64,000 nt of DNA from Trichopria drosophilae (lineage: Eukaryota > Arthropoda > Insecta > Hymenoptera > Diapriidae), in assembly GCA_030407085.1 (NCBI GenBank), contig CM059582.1:71443501-71507500 (forward strand), read 5' to 3'. A model generated the notes under the pieces. The model was not told where the DNA came from. It did not search any database and saw only the letters and a list, made by a program, of their open reading frames with translations. Below are positions 35,819 to 46,600 of this stretch, one piece after another (within the stretch, counting starts at the first letter, position 1; every line of letters starts with the position of its first letter). The position numbers and the translations under genes are program-made.

Positions 35819-36371
35819 GAACCCCTTTAAGGAGGATATAAATCCACACAACGATACAACAGAAAATTACGGTTAACATTGTAAGTATAAAAAAAGTATA
35901 AACATTTAAAACAAATCTATAAGATGTAGGTTTTCCAATTTTTTCTGATTACCCGCATTAATAGGCAAATAAGGAATAAATGCAAAACTTAACATTCTCA
36001 TAAATTTATAAATTCTCTAAAAATTTGTAATGAAAGTATAAACATTTTTTCTACGGCTGCAATGAAAATTCTCGAATGATAATATAGGATGATTAAAATA
36101 ATTTAAATTACAATATTTATATTATTTACAATAATTAAAAAACAATTCTGTTATTTTTTATTTAGAATTTATAATTTAAGATTAGCACCGAATCGATTGA
36201 CATATTTTAGACCCGTTTAAATTTAAATGATCACGTACAAGAGAATATACAACAGAAGTAATATACTAATGTAGATTGAAATTGAAAAAATATCGATGAA
36301 ATATAGAAAGCGTGTTATTTAACAATTCCTGTCATTAATAATAATTCGCACAAATAGAAGTAGAATCAAAA
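35819..36371. other. AT-rich spacer, no gene seen
   Basis: About 550 bp of AT-rich DNA with no ORF, repeat or motif that I can support. Confidence 0.6.
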
Positions 36372-36373
36372 TA

Positions 36374-36462
36374 CAGTAGAACTCATGATAGCGAACATCA
36401 CGATAGCGGACGAATCATGATACCAGACGAAAACGTGTCATGGTTGCAGACGAAGTGAGGGG
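36374..36462 (-). repeat. Transposon terminus with subterminal iterations
   Basis: After CAGTAGAAC, four imperfect 15- to 21-bp units follow: TCATGATAGCGAACA, TCACGATAGCGGACGAA, TCATGATACCAGACGAAAAC and TCATGGTTGCAGACGAA. Repeated subterminal units of this kind often bind the transposase; that role is inferred. Confidence 0.6.
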
Positions 36463-36659
36463 AAGTGGTACCCCACCCATTACTTTCGGATTGGTAGGAA
36501 ACGAGGAATCGAATGATATTTGGAACTCGAACTTGAATGTCGATTGTATTCGTTGGTGTGCGTTCAGGCCAGTTCAGGCCGACTTTTATAGGTTACATGT
36601 GCAGATTACATATAGGTATATGTACAAACATATGAACTTTTATTTTAAATACGATATGT

Positions 36660-37762
36660 ATAAATAATATTCTCCATCATTTTTTAGTTGTATCTCTAAT
36701 GAGCGTATAGCTATTAATGCGTTTGGATCAGTGTCCCAACGTGATTGCATCCACTTGTAACATTTCTTGAAAGCTTTATAGGCTTCAAGATCTGGTATTG
36801 TTTCGTCCGTTTCAGCTACATGTTATTCAAGATTTGTTTCTTTATCGTCTTCGCTGTCGCTTTCACTATCAGATTCATTTTTATTTTTTGAATTTTGTTT
36901 ATTTGTCAACGCATCAAGTGCTTCGTCGAGGGATCTCACTCCCCATCCACATTCAAATCTGAAAGTATGGGAAAGTAAGGTTTATATTTATTCTTTGATT
37001 TATGTATATGAATTATATTATGTAATTTTTTTGTTTGTATTATAAATTTATTTAAATGACAGGGTTGTTTTTAATATTTACGAAAATAATATTTATTATT
37101 ACCTGGTGTAAGATTTTGCTGCAAAGCATGGTTAGCATCTGTTATGAATCCTGGTAGGTCTTGATCTTCTAATTCTGTGGCCAAAGGTTGTCCCTTTGAT
37201 ATAAATGTCCAGGCATTTATTAGCGTATCAACTTTTATTGTTGCCCATCATAGAGATAATGCTTCGAATCATTGTACGAGATCCCATTTCTTAGAAGAGT
37301 GTCTGCGTGCAAGGTATTGCAAAAATTTCGACGGTACGCTCGTTTCAATGTCTCAATTACACCTTGATCCATTGGTTGGATTAGTACAGTAATATTAGTA
37401 GGCAAAAACAATACAGAAAAGTTATTTTCTATTTTATTTAATTCATCAGCACTCGGGTGAGACGGTGCATTGTCGAGCAGTAGTAGTACCTTTTATGAAA
37501 CAATATAATATAAATAAGAATAAATATAAACTTTAGTTAAATCTAACTTTAAAATGACAATATTTTCCATACAAATGCAACTTTAATTCTTACTTTTTCA
37601 TTTCTTCTATGATTTTTATTTAGCACCGCAGGAATTAATATATTTTTGTACCAATGTACAAAAAATGGTTTTGTCCATCCAAGCACTTCTCTGATTGATA
37701 TACTCTACAGGAAGAGTTTCCACAATTTTAAAGCACCTTGGTCTTTTAGATTTGCCTATAAT
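36660..37762 (-). pseudogene. pogo/Tigger-type transposase, catalytic and C-terminal part
   Basis: Minus-strand reading gives, in order: GKSKRPRCFK and WMDKTIF (about 37760-37660), a LLLDNAPSH motif with the second catalytic Asp (about 37490-37460), then LIQPMDQGVIETLKR with the third catalytic Asp region (about 37390-37340). An acidic stretch ESDSESDSEDD (about 36865-36835) and a C-terminal helix-rich tail follow. This order is that of jerky/Tigger/CENP-B-like DDE proteins. Several frame changes and stops (for example after the acidic stretch) make it non-functional. The protein would cut and paste the element at TA sites. Confidence 0.82.
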
Positions 37763-37766
37763 AAAT

Positions 37767-38424
37767 TATAACCGTTGAGTTCGGACGGAACGCGAACTCT
37801 GGTATACGCTTAGGGACCAAAAAAAGAAGAAAAGGAAAACACACAATTCAATACCGCTACTGACTGGCCGGAACGGCGGAACGCTGCGCGTAAGAGATGC
37901 GCACGAGTCAGTATCAACTATGGCGGCGATGTTGACATGTCATCGTCATATGTACGTATCGCGATTGTGCGATTTTCGTGAATCTTAAATTCAAATGCCG
38001 AGTGCGCGACGACGTTGTGTTTACGTCGGGTTCACGTGAACACAAACACGGAACGCGACCTCTTGGGGAACGACCTCTCGATGGCTGTCGTCCGGATCAA
38101 TTACGGTAAGCATTGGTTTGGTAAATACTTATTAATAAGAACTATTTTCTTTGTGTATCCCTTTCTGTTTGCGTTCCAAGTTCACGCCAGGATCCAGACT
38201 GGACCCGGACATGACCACTAGCCATGGGAGGACTTAGGGACGTCAACTCCAGGCTTCGCAATACAAGTAACAAAAATCCTTATTTACTAATCATAACAAT
38301 GTAACAATATTAATCGCAATTATTTTTACAGGTATAAATGATGCTTGGTGCATTTAATAATAAAGATGAGACACCAACGTCGACAGGTAAGTAGAGTGTA
38401 TTGATATTGTAACTTCATGTTACA
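37767..38424 (+). mobile_element. LTR-like insertion X2, 658 bp, 4-bp target duplication
   Basis: It splits the transposase gene in its catalytic domain. AAAT is duplicated at 37763-37766 and 38425-38428, and deleting the insert plus one AAAT rejoins the transposase frame. The ends TATAACCG and ATGTTACA match insert X1. Shared internal sites: ATTACGGTAAG (donor-like GT at 38106), CAGGATCCAGAC (acceptor-like AG at 38189), a second GTAA at 38266, TTTACAGGTAT with AG at 38338, and GACAGGTAAGTA with GT at 38397. It encodes nothing recognisable. It is shorter than X1, so one copy has been deleted or the other has expanded. Confidence 0.65.
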
Positions 38425-38428
38425 AAAT

Positions 38429-38780
38429 AATGGGATTTGGTGCAGACCAGAGGCATTCGCGCATACTTGTAATATAATTCGCTCTTTACTGGCTTTAAAT
38501 CCAAACGCGGATTTTTCGCTTCTGGAAGCTAATGTTCAGCTAGGTAAACATTTCCAGAAGAGTCTAGTTTCATCAGCGTTATAAACATTGTCAAGACTAT
38601 ATCCTTCAATTTCAAAAAAACTTTTAAATAATGAGACGAATTCCTTGCTGACTTCTGCATTACACGAAAGTTTTTCCCCTTGGACTTGAATTTCTCTAAT
38701 TCCATGTCTTTCTTTAAATCCTCAAAGCCAACCGTTACTGGCATGGAAATCAGTCGGGCTACCCATACGCTGGTTAAGAA
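38429..38780 (-). pseudogene. pogo/Tigger-type transposase, DNA-binding end and first catalytic Asp
   Basis: The minus strand encodes the end of a CENP-B-type helix-turn-helix domain (GFKERHGIRE, with a stop just before it), a spacer ending VSKEFVSLFKSFFE, and YNADETRLFWKCLP, which holds the first catalytic Asp. A stop follows at about 38528. Then FGFKASKERI and CANASG lead up to the X2 insertion site. In active relatives the ADET motif is followed by Gly; here it is Arg. The N-terminal helix-turn-helix is missing. Confidence 0.82.
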
Positions 38781-38810
38781 GCAAGGCATGGACTTAAAAT
38801 TTCTTTAAAA

Positions 38811-39244
38811 AATGACTATATTTTAAAAACTATATAATAAATAATTTAAATAACATTTAATAAATTATAAAATATTAACATAATAATAAAATTAATAACA
38901 AAAGAAAAAAAAATAAAACATGCACTTGCCAGTACGCGATCTTCAAACGTCATACATGGAAGGCAAGCACTCTAACCAGTCAACTGTGGGAACTTGATTA
39001 AGGGTGTTCTTCTGAAGCCACTGAGCGCCGCGGTGGCAATTGTGGAACTACCAAACCGGAAGTAAAACTCCTTTGCAGATTACGCCTTCAACTTTAACTT
39101 TTCATATTATTAAGTGCATTTTTTATAAGCTACTATTCCCCTAGAATGAGCGTCCACTTCGACATTGGCGCAACGATTGTCGCATAATCTAAAAAAAAGG
39201 ATAAAATCAGCCTGTTTTTCACCTCACACGTACATGATGTGTAG
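38811..39244. other. AT-rich spacer with a tRNA-like remnant on the minus strand
   Basis: AT-rich to about 38925. On the minus strand from about 39000 to 38933, CAGTTGACTGGTTAGAGTGC resembles the second tRNA-like module of repeat A, followed by GTTTGAAGATC, a poor B-box match. It could be a SINE relic. No coding sequence is seen to 39244. Confidence 0.4.
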
Positions 39245-39290
39245 ATAATAATAATAATAATAATAATAACAATAATAATAATAATAATAA
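39245..39290 (+). repeat. (TAA)n microsatellite at the 5' edge of the R4/Dong element
   Basis: About fifteen TAA units with one AAC interruption end directly at GGGGCCTAAAGGG, where the retrotransposon sequence begins. Dong elements are known to insert in TAA repeats. Confidence 0.9.
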
Positions 39291-39319
39291 GGGGCCTAAA
39301 GGGAATGATGCGTAACACA

Positions 39320-39343
39320 ATGCGGCTATGCAAAAAGCCGCAT
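39320..39343 (+). other. 5' UTR stem-loop of the R4/Dong element
   Basis: ATGCGGCT pairs perfectly with AGCCGCAT around the eight-base loop ATGCAAAA, about 30 bp from the element's 5' end. A role in RNA recognition or processing is possible but not shown. Confidence 0.65.
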
Positions 39344-39687
39344 CTTAGCCTATCTTCCCAAATGGCCTACTCTCACCTCCACGTGTGCTTATTAAAGCCG
39401 GTGGGCCCTGGACTCTTAGCAACCTTGCCAGAGATTGGGTAACCAACCCCAGTGGATGGCAAGGTAAGAGACAAACGAGAGAGGCATAACAACGGGGGGT
39501 AGGGCCAACCACCCTACTCCCTGTACATGCGGTTACAAGAAATGCAACGCGCAGGGCTCCTGACCATCGGGCTGCTTCGGATGCAGCCCAGTCCCGAGGT
39601 GGAGGGGCCGAAACGGGTGTCCCGGGACAACAACCCCAACATGCCCACGGACGATTTCAGTGGACGGAGGATCTCGGGCAAGATCTA

Positions 39688-41802
39688 ATGCACTGCTACG
39701 AGGAGAGCTGTCCGCAACAGAGAGGCTACATGGCGCGAATGCACAGTCGGTTTGCAGTAATGCATCCCGAACTGGCAGATCGCTTTTCTCAACAACAACT
39801 GAGAGATTATGTGGCCTATCTGAGGCGGACAGGTTTCGTTGTTCCCAGCTGTCAACCGGTACCGGATGTGCGGGCAATAACAACTGAGCCCGTACGCGGT
39901 GCTGGGAGAGATGCTCCACATTACGAAAGCACGACACTCGTGTTTAGGCAAAATTTGACAACAAAAATTTTGCCTAAACAACGAGAATTAGACAGAGCAA
40001 ATAGCCTACTTCTGGATGCTCTTCCAGATGACTGCGACCTGTGGCAAGTCAATTGTGCCGTTTACGAGGCTGCAAGTGATCTGGTGACTCCGCGAAATCT
40101 GACACAGATATCGGGGAGTCGGCAGATTACAAAACGCATGTCTCAATTGAACGGCAAGATTCGACTGACACGGAAGCTCGCTTCCCGAGTTCAGTGTGTG
40201 ATCGACTATTTAACATCTGGCCGTTCATTTACGGCAAAAGTCAAGAAGTTCGCACAACAACTGCGGACGTACTATCACACACTGAACAAGCTGAAGTTGC
40301 TCAACATCAAGCAACGTTTGGCGGATAAAATTCGGGTTTTGGCGGGTGCCAAAAAGAGGCTGCAAAGACGGGAGGATGGAATTCGACAAAATGCAATATT
40401 TTGGACGAATCCTTCCAACCTCTTCAAACATCGTATCGCAGCCTCAAGCGAGTTTCCGTCGATGGCCGCAGTTGAGGAATTCTGGGGGAGCATCTACGAG
40501 ATAACATCTAGGCTTAATGCAGACACTCCAGGTATTGAAATCTTCACCGAGTTGTGCGACGAAGTCACACAACAAAGTGAAGATTGCCCACCCGTCAGTG
40601 CCTTAAAGGTGAAAAATGCCTTCACAGGAGCGAGGAATTTCTCCTCGCCGGGCTGGGATGGAATTAACAACTATTGGTGGAAGCAGTTCACTTCTGTCCA
40701 TCAACACCTAGCCCGAATATTCACCTCTTACATAAATGGAGACCAACCCATTCCGCACTGGCTGGTGGAGGGCCGAACGACACTGATCCCAAAATCGGGA
40801 GACTTGTCCGATCCGAAAAACCATAGACCGATCACGTGTCTCAATACGTTATACAAATTGTTCACTAACATTTTGAACGAACGTATTGAGAAATCCGTGA
40901 AACCGGTGTGGCAACGGATAGTAGAACAACGAGGCTGCAAAATGGGTGTATCCGGCTGCAAGGACAACTTGCTTATCGACAGGTGTGTTTGTCAGGACGC
41001 AGTCCAGTACAAGCGTAACCTGTCGATAGCCTGGCTGGATTACATGAAGGCGTATGACTCAACATCGCACGAGCTTTTAAGCTTGTTGCTCAAACGTCTC
41101 CATGTCCACCCAAACATAGTGAGAATTGTAGAAGACCTGATGCCTCTTTGGAAAACACGCTTTGTCATGACATCGGACAAGCGTCGAACCATGTCTAGAC
41201 TGGTTCAATTCCAAAGAGGTGTCTATCAAGGAGATTCTCTGAGTCCTCTGCTCTTCTGCATCTCACTATTGCCTCTATCCGTTGCTCTCCGGAAATCTCA
41301 AGGGTACATGTGTGGACCGCCTGGTGAACGTGTACATAAGATCACCCATCTTTTCTATATGGACGATCTTAAATTATACGCATCAGGCGAAGATCAATTA
41401 CATCGATCTCTGAACATCGCCCTCACATACTCGAGAGATATCGGCATGGAATTCGGATTGGACAAGTGTGCAGTCGTTCATTTGCACAGAGGAAGGTCAG
41501 GCTCCCATAACAACGATATGGAGCTCGTCAACGGAAATGTCATTCGCCACCTTAGCGCCGAAGAAGCCTACACATACCTGGGCGTACCTCAAAGGCATGT
41601 CCAGGATGTGCAGGCTGCTAAAACCACCATCATTAAGAAATACCGGCGCATTCTCCGTCAGATCTGGTCATCAGAATTGACCGGGAGAAATAAGGTGGCA
41701 GCCACGAATATGTTGGCCGTATCACCAGTGCTCTATTCTTTTGGAGCACTGAAGTGGAACGTTGACGAGCTAAGGGATCTTGACCGAAGCACACGAAGAT
41801 GA
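39688..41802 (+). pseudogene. R4/Dong reverse transcriptase region
   Basis: A 704-residue frame. Near the start, the segment just upstream of the first ATG (QWTEDLGQDL) and the RGYMARM motif at about 14-20 form the conserved N-terminal block of this group. The frame is open back to a stop at 39487-39489 with no earlier ATG, so the true start is unclear. RT motifs in order: SSPGWDGINNYWW (about 315-327), LIPKSGDLSDPKNHRPITCL (about 369-388), WLDYMKAYDS with Asp 451 and 457 (motif A), GVYQGDSLSPLLF (about 511, motif B), FYMDDLKLYA with YMDD at 557-560 (motif C), and YLGVPQ. It copies element RNA onto nicked chromosomal DNA. The frame ends in a TGA at 41800-41802 where the related protein continues; see the next entry. 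Confidence 0.9.
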
Positions 41803-42587
41803 TTAGTATGCAACGTAGTTTGCATCCAAGATCTTCCGTGGAACGACTGTATTTACCCCGAAATATGGGAGGTCGTGGCCTTTTAAGCCTGGAGTGTATG
41901 CATGACCGATTGGTCCTCGAAACGGCTTGCGACGTGATTAATCGAACGAAGGATCCCCTGATAATGCTAGTACATCAGCATGAAATTCAGGGGAAGGGGG
42001 CGTTTTTGTACAACGCGGCGGAACGAGCGGCACGAAACCTCGGTCTGGTTTTCAACGTGGGACGTAGTGGTGCACAGGAGGCTGAATCAGTCATCAATCT
42101 GTGCCCAGTGCGTCTCAGGGCAAACATACGGAAGGAACAACTCCGTATGTTGGAGGGAAGGCATATCGACAAGCCGTTGCATGGACAATTCTTTCGAAAT
42201 GTCCAACAACTTGTCTTGTCGGTAGAGATGACCTTCTCCTCCTTAAGATCAGGCGGCTTGAAATCCGAGACCGAGGGTTTTATCTTCACGTGCCAGGATG
42301 GGGTCATCAATACCTTAGCGAATCGCCAGAACATCTTACACCAGGCGGTACAGAGTACGCTTTGTAGATTGTGTAGATGTCATGCTGAGACACTAATGCA
42401 TCTTTTGGCAGCATGCCCAATGTATGCAGTTTCAGCATACATCGAACGTCACAATGCGGCTCTTCGAGTGCTGTATTACCATCTTCGCAGCACTTATGGT
42501 ATTGATGCAACCCCAGTTTTGCCGTACGTCCCCACTGATATTGAATCCGTTGTCGGGAATGAGTCGTGCCGAATATACTGGAATTAG
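41799..42587 (+). pseudogene. R4/Dong thumb and CCHC region, out of frame with the RT
   Basis: The protein continues in the next frame. The ATG at 41799 overlaps the TGA of the RT frame as ATGA. The start (RSLHPRSSVERLYLPRNMGG) is the direct continuation of the RT thumb, so I read this as an indel and not as a real second gene. A zinc knuckle CX2CX8HX4C (CRLC...H...C, about residues 191-208) precedes the YIERHNAA segment seen in R4-type proteins. The frame ends at a TAG at 42585-42587, but homology runs on in the same frame. Confidence 0.85.
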
Positions 42588-42953
42588 TCTTTCCCGACGA
42601 GCAGGCAAATATCAGCCAATAAGCCTGATATCGTCCTTGTTGACTTCGATGACAAATCCATCTTCGTCATCGAGTTTTCTGCACCAGCAGAAACAAATAT
42701 AGTCAGCAAAGAGGACGAAAAACGGATGAAATATCAGGAACTCCTGTTCGAGATTCGCAAGCTGTATCGAGGGTTCAAAATCAAGCTCGTCGTGCTGATA
42801 ATTGGAGTGCTGGGAGGAATGAGACCGACTTTCCTCCAAAACATCAAAAGCATTCCGGCCTGTCGAGAACATGCAAGTTCCATCGCAGGCCGAATGCAGA
42901 AAGCAGTGCTGCTGGGATCTCTCCGTCTACTGAGGTCACACGAGATCCTGTAA
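42588..42953 (+). pseudogene. R4/Dong restriction-like endonuclease domain
   Basis: In the same frame as the preceding piece, after the single TAG, the sequence reads NKPDIVLVDFDD, then FVIEFSAPAE and MKYQELLFEI. This is the PD...(D/E)-type restriction-like endonuclease fold of R2 and R4 elements, which nicks the target DNA to prime reverse transcription. The reading frame closes with TAA at 42951-42953, giving a C terminus LLRSHEIL. Only the single stop separates it from the rest, so the copy may be fairly young. Confidence 0.85.
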
Positions 42954-43212
42954 CCACTAACCCAATGGTAGAGGGAGTGGTTACAGTTGCAAACGAAATG
43001 GCCCGGTGCAGTGTGCAGCGGAGGAGATGGATATCGGAGCCACTTTACTGCTGCAGACTGCACACGTGGATTCTGGAGGGCCAAGGGAGGTTAGGGTTTT
43101 AGTCGGTAAACCTTGCCGTTAACATCAAAGGTGAGGGAGTCCGACACACGGGGGGTTACACAACATCTTCAACCCCCTATGGTGCCTAATGCATTTCCCC
43201 CTCCGTCAAAAA

Positions 43213-43537
43213 AAAAAAATTGTCTCTATTGGCCAAAAAATAATAAAACATATACAGATTAAGCAACCGTGTACATTGCCAAAATGTATTATTGCATCGT
43301 TTCGATAACGCTAACGCGCGGACGTTCATTCCTGACACATCGCGGATTACATTGAACCCATTTGTATGCAAATTAATTATGTTTTCGAGGCGTAATCTGC
43401 AAATTGCGACTCGAAGCGGGTAATGGCGGCACAAGCGAAAGATTTGACGTATATTAGTTCCGCGTTTTTCGGTGAGATGGAGCTCAAAGCGAATGTCAGG
43501 ATCGTAGGTATTCTAGGGCGCTTCCCAGGGCCCCGCG
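43213..43537. other. Non-satellite flank before the right arm, with a chimeric ORF start
   Basis: After the retrotransposon there are 325 bp of unassigned DNA. An ATG at 43423 (GTAATGGCG) opens a frame of 138 codons; the first 39 or so (MAAQAKDLTYISSAFFGEME...) come from this flank and the rest is read through satellite monomers to 43839. The satellite part shows it is not a normal gene, though the first part could be an old exon. TTTGCAGATTACGCC occurs here in inverted form (43388-43403) and at 39075-39090, so the two flanks of the retrotransposon may share an ancient repeat. Confidence 0.4.
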
Positions 43538-43677
43538 TACAAAATCCTTTAAAAGGTTTGCGATTTTTTGCAATCGGTCTCAAACGTTTGCGATTCGTTT
43601 GCGAATTGAGAAAATATAACAATCTCCCGAATATCATAATAAATAATGCGAAAATAAACAAATTATCGAAAGTTACT

Positions 43678-46600
43678 CGACGTGGCCGGCTAACTTCACG
43701 TTCGCTTCAAAATCCCTTAAAAGGTTTGCGATTTTTTGCATTCGGTCTCAAACGTTTGCGATTCGTTTGCGAATTGAGAAAATATAGCAATGTCCCGAAT
43801 ATCATAATAAATAATGCGAAAATAAACGAATTATCGTAAGTTACTGTATCCAGTCCACCTCGATATACAAAATCCTTTAAAAGTTTTGCGATTTTTTTGC
43901 AACCGGTCTCAAACCTTTGCGATTCGTTTGCGAATTGAGAAAATATAACAATCTCTCGAATATCATAATAAATAAGGCGACGATAAACGAATTATCGAAA
44001 TTTACTAGATTCAGCCCGCCTCGATATACAAAATCCTTTAAAAGGTTTGCGATTTTTTTTGCAATCGGTCTCAAACGTTTGCGATTCGTTTGCGAATTGA
44101 GAAAATATAACAATCTCTGAGTATCATAATAAATAAGGCGAATATAAACGAATTATCGAAAGTTACTCGACGTGGCCGGCTAACTTCACGTTCGCTTCAA
44201 AATCCCTTAAAAGGTTTGCGATTTTTTGGCAATCGGTCTCAAACGTTTGCGATTCATTTGCGAATTGCGAAAATATAACACTCTCTCGAATATCATAATA
44301 AATAATGCGAAAATAAACGAATTATCGAAAGTTAGTAGATCCAGCCCGCCTCGATATACAAAATCCTTTAAAAGGTTTGCGATTTTTTTGCAATCGGTCT
44401 CAAACGTTTGCGATTCGTTTGCGAATTGAGAAAATATAACAATCTCCCGAATATCATAATAAATAATGCGAAAATAAACGAATTATCGAAAGTTACTAGA
44501 TCCAGCCCGCCTCGATATACAAAATCCTTTAAAAGGTTTGCGATTTTTTTGCAATCGGTCTCAAACGTTTGCGATTCGTTTGCGAATTGAGAAAATATAA
44601 CAATCTCCCGAATATCATAATAAATAATGCGAAAATAAACGAATTATCGAAAGTTACTAGATCCAGCCCGCCTCGATATACAAAATCCTTTAAAAGGTTT
44701 GCGATTTTTTTGCAATCGGTCTCAAACGTTTGCGATTCGTTTGCGAATTGAGAAAATATAACAATCTCCCGAATATCATAATAAATAATGCGAAAATAAA
44801 CGAATTATCGAAAGTTACTAGATCCAGCCCGCCTCGATGTACAAAATCCTTTAAAAGGTTTGCGATTTTTTTTGCAATCGGTCTCAAACGTTTGCGATTC
44901 GTTTGCGAATTGAGAAAATATAACAATCTCTGAGTATCATAATAAATAAGGCGAATATAAACGAATTATCGAAAGTTACTCGACGTGGCCGGCTAACTTC
45001 ACGTTCGCTTCAAAATCCCTTAAAAGGTTTGCGATTTTTTTGCAATCGGTCTCAAACGTTTGCGATTCGTTTGCGAATTGAGAAAATATAACAATCTCCC
45101 GAATATCATAATAAATAATGCGAAAATAAACGAATTATCGAAAGTTACTAGATCCAGCCCGCCTCGATATACAAAATCCTTTAAAAGGTTTGCGATTTTT
45201 TTGCAATCTTTCTCAAAAGTTTGCGATTCGTTTGCGAATTGAGAAAATATAACAATCTCCCGAATATCATAATAAATAATGCGAAAATAAACGAATTATC
45301 GAAAGTTACTAGATCCAACCCGCTTCGATATACAAATTCTTTTAAAAGGTTTGCGATTTTTTTGTAATCTTTCTCAAACGTTTGCGATTCGTTTGCGAAT
45401 TGAGAAAATATAACAATCTCCCGAATATCATAATAAATAATGCGAAAATAAACGAATTATCGAAAGTTACTAGATCCAGCCCGCCTCGATATACAAAATC
45501 CTTTAAAAGGTTTGCGATTTTTTTGCAATCGGTCTCAAACGTTTGCGATTCGTTTGCGAATTGAGAAAATATAACAATCTCTGAGTATCATAATAAATAA
45601 GGCGAATATAAACGAATTATCGAAAGTTACTCGACGTGGCCGGCTAACTTCACGTTCGCTTCAAAATCCCTTAAAAGGTTTGCGGTTTTTTGTAATCGGT
45701 CTCAAACGTTTGCGATTCGTTTGCGAATTGAGAAAATATAACAATATCCCGAATATCATAATAAAAAATGCGAAAATAAACGAATTATCGAAAGTTACTA
45801 GATCCAGCCCGCCTCGATATGCACAATCCTGTAAAAGGTTTGCGGTTTTTTGTAATCGGTCTCAAACGTTTGCGATTCGTTTGCGAATTGAGAAAATATA
45901 ACAATCTCCCGAATATCATAATAAATAATGCGAAAATAAACGAATTATCGAAAGTTACTCGACGTGGTCGGCTAACTTCACGTTCGCTTCAAAATCCCTT
46001 AAAAGGTTTGCGATTTTTTTGCAATCGGTCTCAAACGTTTGCGATTCGTTTGCGAATTGAGAAAATATAACAATCTCCCGAATATCATAATAAATAATGC
46101 GAAAATAAACGAATTATCGAAAGTTACTCGACGTGGCCGGCTAACTTCACGTTCGCTTCAAAATCCCTTAAAAGGTTTGCGATTTTTTTGCAATCGATCT
46201 CAAAAGTTTTCGATTCGTTTGCGAATTGAGAAAACATATCAATGTCCCGAATATCATAATAAATAATGCGAAAATAAACGAATTATCGAAAGTTACTAGA
46301 TCCAGCCCGCCTCGATATACAAAATCCTTTAAAAGGTTTGCGATTTTTTTGCAATCTTTCTCAAACGTTTGCGATTCGTTTGCGAATTGAGAAAATATAA
46401 CAATCTCCCGAATATCATAATAAATAATGCGAAAATAAACGAATTATCGAAATTTACTAGATTCAGCCCGCCTCGATATACAAAATCCTTTAAAAGGTTT
46501 GCGATTTTTTTGTAATCGGTCTCAAACGTTTGCGATTCGTTTGCGAATTGAGAAAACATAACAATCTCTCGAATATCATAATAAATAAGGTGAAATAAAC

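Larger units (their letters stand above)
36372..38810 (-). mobile_element. pogo/Tigger-type DNA transposon, 5'-truncated and interrupted
   Basis: The right-hand coding pieces of a DDE transposase run on the minus strand from about 38780 to 36660. The element's 3' end is visible at 36374 as CAGTAGAACTCATGATAGCG, preceded by TA, which matches the CAG-type termini and TA target preference of the pogo/Tigger group. The opposite terminus is not found: AT-rich DNA replaces it beyond 38810. A 658-bp insert (37767-38424) divides the transposase gene. Confidence 0.8.
39291..43212 (+). mobile_element. R4/Dong-type non-LTR retrotransposon, nearly full length
   Basis: A 5' untranslated region of about 200-400 bp with a hairpin (39320-39343), one long coding region with RT, a CCHC motif and a restriction-like endonuclease, then a 3' untranslated region to about 43212 followed by an A run. 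The single-ORF plan with a C-terminal PD-type endonuclease is that of the R2/R4 groups; the TAA target points to Dong/R4. The TAA tract is only on the 5' side; the 3' flank has an A run and AATAATAAA but no long TAA repeat. One frameshift and one in-frame stop disable it. Confidence 0.85.

Noticed and set aside
37177..37392. Plus-strand 71-codon ORF
   Set aside because: Antisense of the pogo/Tigger transposase catalytic segment.
39533..39937. Minus-strand ORF opposite the R4/Dong 5' region
   Set aside because: Antisense of the GC-rich 5' part of the element; no motif.
39291..43212. Assignment as R2
   Set aside because: RT and endonuclease resemble R2 in plan, but the insertion is next to (TAA)n and not in the 28S rRNA gene, and the YIERHNAA-type C-terminal segment fits R4/Dong better.
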